Source: Thalassotalea eurytherma (GTDB taxonomy: Bacteria > Pseudomonadota > Gammaproteobacteria > Enterobacterales > Alteromonadaceae). From it: 64,000 nt of DNA. Shown piece after piece: positions 57,918 to 64,000 of the stretch (positions are counted from its first letter, which is position 1; every line of letters starts with the position of its first letter). Below the pieces are notes generated by a model. That model was not told the DNA's origin. It did not search any database and saw only the letters and a program-made list of their open reading frames with translations. The stretch lies in assembly GCF_030161415.1 (NCBI RefSeq), contig NZ_BSSU01000011.1, forward strand, positions 124,001 through 188,000, in the 5' to 3' direction. The translations under genes and the position numbers were made by a program.

Positions 57918-58313
57918 ATGCGTCATTACGAAATCGTTTTTATGGTTCACCCTGATCAGAGTGAACAAGTACCAGGTATGATTCAGCGTTATACTGATCT
58001 TATCACTGGTGCCGAAGGTCAAATCCACCGTCTTGAAGACTGGGGCCGTCGTCAATTAGCTTACCCAATCAACAAACTACACAAGGCACACTACGTTTTA
58101 TTAAACGTTGAAGCGCCTCAGTCAGTTATTGATGAGTTAGAAACTTCTTTCCGTTATAACGATGTTGTTATTCGTAACATGATCATGCGCACGAAAGGCG
58201 CGGTAACTGAAGCTTCAGCAATGGCTGCTGCTAAAGAAGACCGTCGTGAAGTTAAGAAAGAGGTTACTGAAGCACCAGCTGCTCCTGCAAAGGAAGAAGC
58301 TGCAAGCGAATAA
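57918..58313 (+). CDS. rpsF: 30S ribosomal protein S6
   Basis: 131-residue S6: [43 protein letters not shown] and [13 protein letters not shown] are diagnostic. An Ala/Glu-rich tail (about 110-131) extends the domain. First gene of rpsF-priB-rpsR-rplI. Strong ribosome site AAGGAG. Confidence 0.98.
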   Translation: MRHYEIVFMVHPDQSEQVPGMIQRYTDLITGAEGQIHRLEDWGRRQLAYPINKLHKAHYVLLNVEAPQSVIDELETSFRYNDVVIRNMIMRTKGAVTEASAMAAAKEDRREVKKEVTEAPAAPAKEEAASE

Positions 58314-58320
58314 GTAATCT

Positions 58321-58629
58321 GTGACACAAAATAGTCTAACGATAGAAGCTGTTGTTTTTAAAACACCTAAGCTAACATCGAGCCCTGTGGGGATTAAGCA
58401 CTGTCAATTTACTATCGAGCATCGCTCTATGCAGGTTGAAGCGCAAATGAACCGCCAAGCATTTGTAAGAATGCAAGTCGTGGCAACAGGCGATTGGTCA
58501 CAACACTTAACGAGTGAATTAGTTGAAGGCAAGCAAGTAAGAGTGACTGGTTTTTTAAACCGTCATGAAACAAGAAATGGAAATCCACTCCTTGTATTGC
58601 ATGCCCAACAAATTGAAATGATTAATTAG
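58321..58629 (+). CDS. priB: Primosomal replication protein N
   Basis: Single-strand DNA-binding OB-fold protein of the PriA-PriB-DnaT restart primosome. 102 aa starting with [25 protein letters not shown] (first 20: [20 protein letters not shown]), [28 protein letters not shown]. Located between rpsF and rpsR as usual, 7 bases after rpsF. Confidence 0.93.
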   Translation: MTQNSLTIEAVVFKTPKLTSSPVGIKHCQFTIEHRSMQVEAQMNRQAFVRMQVVATGDWSQHLTSELVEGKQVRVTGFLNRHETRNGNPLLVLHAQQIEMIN

Positions 58630-58675
58630 TAAATACTCAACGAAAATTGAATGTTTACATAATAGGAGAAATCCC

Positions 58676-58903
58676 ATGTCACGTTTTTTTAGACGTCGTA
58701 AGTTCTGCCGCTTCTCAGCGGAAGGCGCTGCTGAAATCGATTACAAAGATATCGCAACGTTAAAAAACTATATCACTGAAAGTGGTAAAATTGTTCCTAG
58801 CCGTATCACTGGTACAAGTGCTAAATATCAACGTCAACTTGGTCGTGCGATCAAGCGTGCTCGTTACTTAGCATTATTACCGTATACTGATTTACACAAG
58901 TAA
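58676..58903 (+). CDS. rpsR: 30S ribosomal protein S18
   Basis: 75 aa: [49 protein letters not shown] and [14 protein letters not shown]. Ribosome site AGGAG. It forms a complex with S6, whose gene starts the operon. Confidence 0.98.
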   Translation: MSRFFRRRKFCRFSAEGAAEIDYKDIATLKNYITESGKIVPSRITGTSAKYQRQLGRAIKRARYLALLPYTDLHK

Positions 58904-58923
58904 CCTAATAAGGGGTTTTGAAA

Positions 58924-59376
58924 ATGGAAGTAATTCTTCTTGATAAAATCGCCAAATTAGGCGGCCTTGGTGACAAGGTAACTGTAAAGTCTGGTTACGC
59001 TCGTAACTACTTATTACCAAAAGGTAAGGCAGTATTCGCATCTAAAGCAAACGTTGAGCACTTTGAAGCTCGTCGTGCTGATTTAGAAAAGCAATTAGCT
59101 GAAGTTTTAGCTGCTGCTGAAGCAAAAGCTGCTAAAATCGTTGAATTAGCTGAAGTTACTATTGCATCTACTGCAGGTGACGAAGGTAAATTATTCGGTT
59201 CTATCGGTACTAAAGACATCGCTGATGCAATCACTGCAGCAGGCGTTGAAGTTGCTAAAGCACAAGTACGTATGCCTTTAGGTACTATTCGTGAAACAGG
59301 TGAATTCGAAATCGCAATTCACTTACACAACGATGTAGATACTCAAATCAAAGTAAACGTTATCGCTGAAGCATAA
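58924..59376 (+). CDS. rplI: 50S ribosomal protein L9
   Basis: 150 aa: [33 protein letters not shown], an Ala/Glu-rich connecting helix and the C-terminal domain [26 protein letters not shown] 58924 is the family start; a TTG two codons earlier is not needed. Ends the operon. Confidence 0.98.
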   Translation: MEVILLDKIAKLGGLGDKVTVKSGYARNYLLPKGKAVFASKANVEHFEARRADLEKQLAEVLAAAEAKAAKIVELAEVTIASTAGDEGKLFGSIGTKDIADAITAAGVEVAKAQVRMPLGTIRETGEFEIAIHLHNDVDTQIKVNVIAEA

Positions 59377-59391
59377 TTTTTACCTTGTTTG

Positions 59392-59427
59392 AAAAACACC
59401 GTACTCGAAAGAGACGGTGTTTTTTTA
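59392..59427 (+). terminator. Rho-independent terminator after rplI
   Basis: AAAAACACCGT, a 10-base loop, then ACGGTGTTTTTTT: 9-bp stem with T tail closing the ribosomal protein operon. Confidence 0.9.
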
Positions 59428-59515
59428 TATCTAATGTAAAGTAACTCAATTCATTAAGAAAAAATTCACGAACTTGCTACAATTAAAAAACTGCTAATTA
59501 TTGTTGGGTACCTAT

Positions 59516-61360
59516 ATGACGCAACTTGTCAAAAATACACATAAAAAAGTTATTCAATTACTGGGTGTCTTTTTGGCTGTTGGTTACCTTATCGCAATAG
59601 GTACGTTGACTTGGCAATTGCAACAGCAAGCGCATCAAACGGCTCAATTTATCAAGCCATTATTGGAAAGTAGCGTTCAATATGAAAGTGCCCTAAGCAC
59701 GACAACCATCGAGCAAGTCATTGTTACCGATAAAATTGTCTATCAAAATGAATCAAGCATCGCACCTTGGGCGAAAGAGCGGGTAATTGTCAGCGAGCAG
59801 ATAGTGCTTATTAGACCGACGCTATGGTACCAAGTGATGAATTCTCCGGTGTTTATCATACTAACGGCGCTTTTTATCGCGCTGATCGCTTTGGTTTGGA
59901 AACGCTCACAAGCTTATGTTGAAACAGCGCTTAGTGAAATTAATGAAATAGAGCATTGGGCGAACACAGCGATTGTTCAAGGTAATTATCAAGCAGTAAC
60001 GGTAGAGCATCCTATAGGTTATGCCATTAACCACTTACGAAAATCGATGCTTCATGCGCAAAACCAAGACAGCCTGTTTGATAAAGCAATAAAAGAAAGT
60101 GCGTTGTTAGATGATGAGACAGGAATAGGCAATAAAGCGTACTTCACCAGCAGGCTTAGTGCGTTAATGGCGGAAGAAGATGCCCGTGGCGCGGTTTATA
60201 TTATACAATGCCAAGGCTGCGATATTATTCATTCGCTCTATGGCCATGAACAAGCGATCCATGTCATTGAAATGGTGATTCAAAGTATTGAAAAACGCTT
60301 TGAACAACGCGCCAACTTCTATTTAGCACGTTGCCAAGAGTATGAATTAGCGCTACTAGTACCGCATATTTTTGTTAAAGAAGCCGAAAAACTTGCCAAC
60401 CAACTATTGAAAGCGATTCTCAATATTATTTTGCCTGTTGGTATTAACAAAGACGATTTTTGCCATATTGGTATGAGTTATTTTAAATCCAATGATAAGT
60501 CGTTTCAGGTGCTAGCAGAAGCTGATATGGCATTGCGAACAGCCCAACTTCAAGGTCCTTCTCAGTGGTTTATGTACGACGACGGCGAGATCCCGCATGA
60601 AAGTGCGAAAGGTTCCTTGAAGTGGCGAACATTTTTAGAAAACGCTATTAGAAATAACAGCTTTGTTATCTTCTTTCAGCCTGTTATCGAACGCTTTTCT
60701 GACAATATATTGCATCATGAAGTACTTACCAAGGTAAGAGATGAGAAGGGTGAGTTGATCAGTGCTCGAGTCTTTCTTCCAATGGCTAAAAAGTGTGGCT
60801 TATCTGCGCCCATTGACTTATTGGTGATTAAGCAGATTTGTCGGTTGCTAACGTACGAGCCAGATAAACAAGACCATTGCAGTGTTAATCTATCCGTTGA
60901 TGCGTTGTTAGATAACAATTTTGTTGAGAAGCTCCATGAATTACTCAAAGAGCATCAACACATAGCACCTAGACTGATTATTGAAGTGAGTGAATATCAG
61001 TTAGTGAATCATTTAAAAGAGTTAAAGCCTATATTATTTAAACTAACTTTACTCGGGGTTCAATTACTTGCAGATAAAGTTGGTCAGTATGTTGTTAGCG
61101 CTCAATATTTGAAGCAACTGCCTATCCGCTACGTTAAACTTCATCGTTCAATTGTCATGAATATTGAGCAAAAACCTGAAAACCAAATGTTTGTTCAAAG
61201 TATGCGAATTTTGTGTGAACCGTTGAAAGTGAAGATATTTGCATTAGGTGTAGAGAATCAAAATGAATGGCGCACATTAACCAAACTGGGCGTGCAAGGT
61301 GGTCAGGGCCATTACTTTACTGAACCTATTGCACAAGTTGCCAAGGCCATTGGTCACTAG
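59516..61360 (+). CDS. csrD: CsrD/MshH-type degenerate GGDEF-EAL membrane protein
   Basis: 614-residue inner-membrane regulator. Two membrane segments (about 17-37 and 113-133) flank a periplasmic loop. A cytoplasmic coiled coil, a degenerate GGDEF domain (about 195-355; the active-site loop reads CQEYELAL) and a degenerate EAL domain (about 370-610; EVLTKV where active enzymes have ExL with metal ligands) follow. This is the layout of CsrD, which targets CsrB-type RNAs to RNase E, and of MshH, which opens the MSHA locus of Vibrio and Shewanella. Position before mshI agrees with mshH. Neither cyclase nor phosphodiesterase activity is expected. Start ATG 59516; in-frame TTG 59501 also open. 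Its 3' end overlaps the next gene by 35 bases. Confidence 0.85.
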   Translation: MTQLVKNTHKKVIQLLGVFLAVGYLIAIGTLTWQLQQQAHQTAQFIKPLLESSVQYESALSTTTIEQVIVTDKIVYQNESSIAPWAKERVIVSEQIVLIRPTLWYQVMNSPVFIILTALFIALIALVWKRSQAYVETALSEINEIEHWANTAIVQGNYQAVTVEHPIGYAINHLRKSMLHAQNQDSLFDKAIKESALLDDETGIGNKAYFTSRLSALMAEEDARGAVYIIQCQGCDIIHSLYGHEQAIHVIEMVIQSIEKRFEQRANFYLARCQEYELALLVPHIFVKEAEKLANQLLKAILNIILPVGINKDDFCHIGMSYFKSNDKSFQVLAEADMALRTAQLQGPSQWFMYDDGEIPHESAKGSLKWRTFLENAIRNNSFVIFFQPVIERFSDNILHHEVLTKVRDEKGELISARVFLPMAKKCGLSAPIDLLVIKQICRLLTYEPDKQDHCSVNLSVDALLDNNFVEKLHELLKEHQHIAPRLIIEVSEYQLVNHLKELKPILFKLTLLGVQLLADKVGQYVVSAQYLKQLPIRYVKLHRSIVMNIEQKPENQMFVQSMRILCEPLKVKIFALGVENQNEWRTLTKLGVQGGQGHYFTEPIAQVAKAIGH

Positions 61361-62261
61361 CAAGCTTTTTCCTTTCAAGTAAACCATTGATACCCTGTAG
61401 CCCGCCTGTATGCAGCAGCACTACAGTTTGTCCAGCTTCAAAATACCCTTGCTCTACCAATGTTAAAAAGCCAAGCATCATTTTACCTGAATATACCGGT
61501 TCGAAGGTGATGCCCATTTGTTGGTTAATTTTTGCCAGCGTATTTGCATCATCATTGGAGAACTTCGCGTAACCACCTAAATGAAAGTCATTAAATAATT
61601 GCCAGTTGTTTAGATTTTGCGTTTGATTCGATAGTAAATGCTCAATTTCTTCTTTTAAATAATGAGCACCTTTTAACACGTTAATCCCCAAAATTGGATG
61701 ACGATTGTCATCTGCTGAAATTAAACCAGAAATAGTACCCGCACTACCTACCGGTGTAATAATCGTGTCGTAATCTAGCTGCTGATCTAATTCGGTAATA
61801 ACTTCTGCAACCCCTTTTAAGGCGAGTTGATTTGTTCCTCCTTCAGGTACAATCAGGTAATTTGCGTACTTTTTCTGTAATTGCGCTAAGTAATCGGCTT
61901 GGTTGCGATGCTTATAAGTTAATCTATCGACAAACTGGCAGTCCATTCCCCAAGAGCTTGCTTGTGATAAGGTTGCGTTGCTCAGGTAATGAGGCTCGCC
62001 TCGAATAATGCCGACAGCATTTAATTGATTTAGTTTACAAGCATAAGATAAAGCGTGGATGTGGTTTGAGTATGCCCCGCCAAAACTAACGATGCCTGTT
62101 TTACCTGATGCTTTGGCTAGCGCAATGTTATATTTTAATTTTCGCCATTTATTACCGGAAATAATAGGATGAATTAAATCATCTCTTTTGACGTAAACTT
62201 TGATCTTTGCATGAGCAAAAATTGGATGTTGAATTGCTGTGATAGGGCTTGAATTAGGCAT
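61326..62261 (-). CDS. PLP enzyme of the ACC deaminase / D-cysteine desulfhydrase family
   Basis: Fold-type II PLP enzyme, 311 aa. N-terminal VYVKRDDLIHPIISGNKWRKLKYN holds the PLP Lys (in GNKWRKL). The substrate-loop FGGAYSNHIHALSYA and PEGGTNQLALKGV are typical. TVVLLHTGGLQGINGL near the end contains the phosphate-binding turn. Substrate specificity between ACC, D-Cys and other amino acids cannot be told by eye. It is on the opposite strand inside the msh gene row and overlaps the end of csrD/mshH. Confidence 0.85.
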   Translation of the reverse strand: MPNSSPITAIQHPIFAHAKIKVYVKRDDLIHPIISGNKWRKLKYNIALAKASGKTGIVSFGGAYSNHIHALSYACKLNQLNAVGIIRGEPHYLSNATLSQASSWGMDCQFVDRLTYKHRNQADYLAQLQKKYANYLIVPEGGTNQLALKGVAEVITELDQQLDYDTIITPVGSAGTISGLISADDNRHPILGINVLKGAHYLKEEIEHLLSNQTQNLNNWQLFNDFHLGGYAKFSNDDANTLAKINQQMGITFEPVYSGKMMLGFLTLVEQGYFEAGQTVVLLHTGGLQGINGLLERKKLASDQWPWQLVQ

Positions 62262-62379
62262 AAAAGGTTATGAAAAAGTTAGCATTTTTATCATTAATTC
62301 GTTAAAAAAACTTGCGTGCGTATACGAAAGAGGGATAATGAATATTATGCAATAATAATATTCTAACTATAGCAAATTA

Positions 62380-63300
62380 ATGTCTCTAAAAAATACGTTC
62401 AGACAAATGTTTAGCAAAAAAGAATCAACTAATCAGTTAGCGATTAGTATGACTAAGCAGGGTATTGCTTACTGCCATATGGCTGAACAAAAAATTCAAG
62501 ACGCTCAACTGCTTAAACTTGTAGATAACGACTTTACGAAATCTTTATCATTACTGGGTTCTACATTAGGACTAAGTGGTGACTGTCGATTGATACTTGC
62601 CGCCAATCAATACCATATTGTTCAAATAGATAAGCCTAGCGTACCTGAAGAAGAGTTAAATCAAGCGCTAAAGTGGCAAGTTAAAGAACTCGTCAATATT
62701 CCGCCAGAAGATATGATACTCGATTATTTTGATGGGCCTATGCTGGCTGGTGGCGGGCAAAAACTTAATGTTGTTGTCGCATCAAAAGCTGAACTGGCGA
62801 CGTTTGTTAAAGAGCTAGATCAGCAGCAAATTACGATTTCTTCTATTACGACGGAAGAATTTGCTTTTAAAGATTTATTGCCGGTGCAAGACGATGCTCA
62901 CCTTTTGTTAGTGCAGCAGCCTGGCGAAGAAATGGTGATTTTAATCATTAAGAATGGCCAAATGTATTTCCATCGTCGATTACGTGGTTTTAGTGATATT
63001 GCAAAAAAATCAGAAGACGAATTAGCCTTTGGTATGATCGACTCTATTAGTCTGGAAATTCAACGCTCAACTGATTATTTTGAACGTCAATTAAAACAGG
63101 CACCTATTAAAACGATAAAAGTATTAACGCCAAATGACAATGAGGCTTTTATTGCGCGTAAATTATCTGAGAACACTAATGTAGCGGTTGAATTGTTTTC
63201 GCTACCTGAACATTATGCTAACTATCGTCAATATGCTGCGCCGTTGGGTCTGTTTATCGAGCAGACACCAGTAGCACAGACGCAGGAAGTTGAAGTATGA
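62380..63300 (+). CDS. mshI: MSHA pilus biogenesis protein MshI (PilM-like)
   Basis: Cytoplasmic actin-like PilM/GspL-type component of the MSHA type IV pilus assembly platform, 306 aa, no membrane segment. Features: an N-terminal strand LAISMTKQGIAYCHM, IVQIDKPSVPEEELNQALKWQVKEL, a middle PPEDMILDYFDGP and a late DSISLEIQRSTDYFERQL. The next gene overlaps it by 4 bases (ATGA). Confidence 0.85.
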   Translation: MSLKNTFRQMFSKKESTNQLAISMTKQGIAYCHMAEQKIQDAQLLKLVDNDFTKSLSLLGSTLGLSGDCRLILAANQYHIVQIDKPSVPEEELNQALKWQVKELVNIPPEDMILDYFDGPMLAGGGQKLNVVVASKAELATFVKELDQQQITISSITTEEFAFKDLLPVQDDAHLLLVQQPGEEMVILIIKNGQMYFHRRLRGFSDIAKKSEDELAFGMIDSISLEIQRSTDYFERQLKQAPIKTIKVLTPNDNEAFIARKLSENTNVAVELFSLPEHYANYRQYAAPLGLFIEQTPVAQTQEVEV

Positions 63301-63917
63301 ATGTCAAAACGTCTATAAACTTATTACAACCGGAACTGCTGCCAGACCGTAATTTTCTGACCTTGCAAAACATTGCAATTGGCTGGGTGTTAGCGCTAAT
63401 CGCCACTATCACGCTCGGTGTGTCGTTATCTTGGCAAGAAGAACAGTTAGCAAACAAACAAAAAATATTGAATACTGAAAAACGTCAAATAGCTAAAACA
63501 ATGGAATCGCTTGAAGCACAACTGGCACGACATAAAGTGGATAGCCGTTTAGTTGCAAAGCGAGATCAACTTAAAGCGATTATGACGAACAAAAATGTGT
63601 TAATAGCTCAACTTACCGATGGGAAGAAAACCGAAGTTGTTGGTTTTGCTAAAGCAATGACGGAGCTCGCCAATTTTCATTCGAGAAATATCAGTTTAGA
63701 GCGCGCAGTGCTAAATAATCAGCATATTAGTTTTTCTGGTGTGGCTAAGTCACCAGATGCTGTCCCTCAATGGCTTTCTGGCTTTGAAAAATCTTCATTG
63801 TTATCTGGTCAGCATTTCAACCATTTTGAATTGATCGAAAATGATAATAATTATACGCAGTTTAGTGTTAGCTCTGACGTTAATGCGCAACCTGAGAAAT
63901 TAGGAGAGTCGCAATGA
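63297..63917 (+). CDS. MSHA biogenesis PilN-like protein
   Basis: 206 aa, one membrane segment (about residues 25-48, IAIGWVLALIATITLGVSLSW) then a coiled coil and a small periplasmic domain. The N-terminal INLLQPELLPDRNFLTLQNI is the PilN/GspL-like docking motif that binds the PilM-type partner, here MshI. Start and stop overlap neighbours (ATGA at both ends), so mshI, this gene and mshJ are translationally coupled. Confidence 0.85.
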   Translation: MNVKTSINLLQPELLPDRNFLTLQNIAIGWVLALIATITLGVSLSWQEEQLANKQKILNTEKRQIAKTMESLEAQLARHKVDSRLVAKRDQLKAIMTNKNVLIAQLTDGKKTEVVGFAKAMTELANFHSRNISLERAVLNNQHISFSGVAKSPDAVPQWLSGFEKSSLLSGQHFNHFELIENDNNYTQFSVSSDVNAQPEKLGESQ

Positions 63918-64000
63918 GAGAACGTTGGCAACAATATTGTGAAAAGTTTCTAACGCTTACGGGGCGTGAGAAGTCAATGATAGTCATTGCAGGCTTCGTT
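63914..64000 (+). CDS. mshJ: MSHA biogenesis protein MshJ (3' end outside window)
   Basis: Only 29 codons are in the window. They read RERWQQYCEKFLTLTGREKS then a hydrophobic start MIVIAGFV, the form of MshJ/PilO-type proteins with a membrane segment near residues 20-40. ATG overlaps the preceding stop by ATGA. Ribosome site AGGAGAG. Identification depends on position and short sequence. Confidence 0.7.
   Translation, partial: MRERWQQYCEKFLTLTGREKSMIVIAGFV

Overview
The window is AT-rich gammaproteobacterial chromosome, most like Alteromonadales (Colwelliaceae such as Thalassotalea or Colwellia). The grounds are: MSHA pilus genes starting behind a CsrD/MshH-type gene, the sodium-motor gene motX with a flagellar sigma-28 promoter, the PLP-type aspartate decarboxylase panP beside panC/panB, DUF3016 and DUF4136 envelope proteins, and the order sfsA-dksA-gluQ-pcnB-folK-panB-panC. 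Family assignments come from motif recognition in the translations; no database search was run.

Layout. 1-6 kb: two catalase-peroxidase genes (the first cut by the window edge, the second carrying a one-base frameshift in a run of seven A) on either side of a YjjU-type patatin, then an unknown secreted protein. 6-16 kb: an exported S9 peptidase, a DUF4136 lipoprotein, a DUF3016 protein, an MscS channel, the divergent epmB/efp pair, and the yadG-yadH ABC exporter with a TrmB-like methyltransferase. 16-25 kb: panP, convergent with the minus-strand block panC-panB-folK-pcnB-gluQ-dksA-sfsA-pldA; pcnB has no ATG, GTG or TTG at its homologous start and appears to begin with ATT, as in E. coli. 25-36 kb: pepB, thpR, hrpB, a broken di-haem peroxidase lipoprotein, mrcB (PBP1b), hemL and a broken substrate-binding protein. 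36-49 kb: an M48 protease/lipoprotein pair, clc-hemJ, a DUF6776 gene, erpA, a 0.26-kb MITE-like element, an RND efflux pair, an M28 aminopeptidase and an HD-GYP protein. 49-58 kb: motX, rnr, rlmB, an intact paralogue of the broken substrate-binding protein, a chemotaxis receptor and a branched-chain-type binding protein. 58-64 kb: rpsF-priB-rpsR-rplI, then csrD/mshH, an opposite-strand PLP enzyme, and mshI, a PilN-like gene and the first 29 codons of mshJ.

How it fits together. panP supplies beta-alanine to PanC while PanB makes ketopantoate, so most of pantothenate synthesis is local. EpmB modifies Lys34 of EF-P. HemL and HemJ are both haem-synthesis enzymes, and KatG1, KatG2 and the dead di-haem peroxidase are haem enzymes. 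MotX, the chemoreceptor, the HD-GYP protein, CsrD/MshH and the MSHA genes give a motility, surface-attachment and second-messenger theme.

I saw no rRNA or tRNA gene, CRISPR array, prophage, toxin-antitoxin pair or defence island, and no convincing new multigene system. The most unusual items are the MITE between a consensus -10 box and the RND start codon, the ATT start of pcnB, the katG2 poly-A frameshift, two decayed genes with internal deletions, and a 32-residue membrane peptide ORF upstream of panP.
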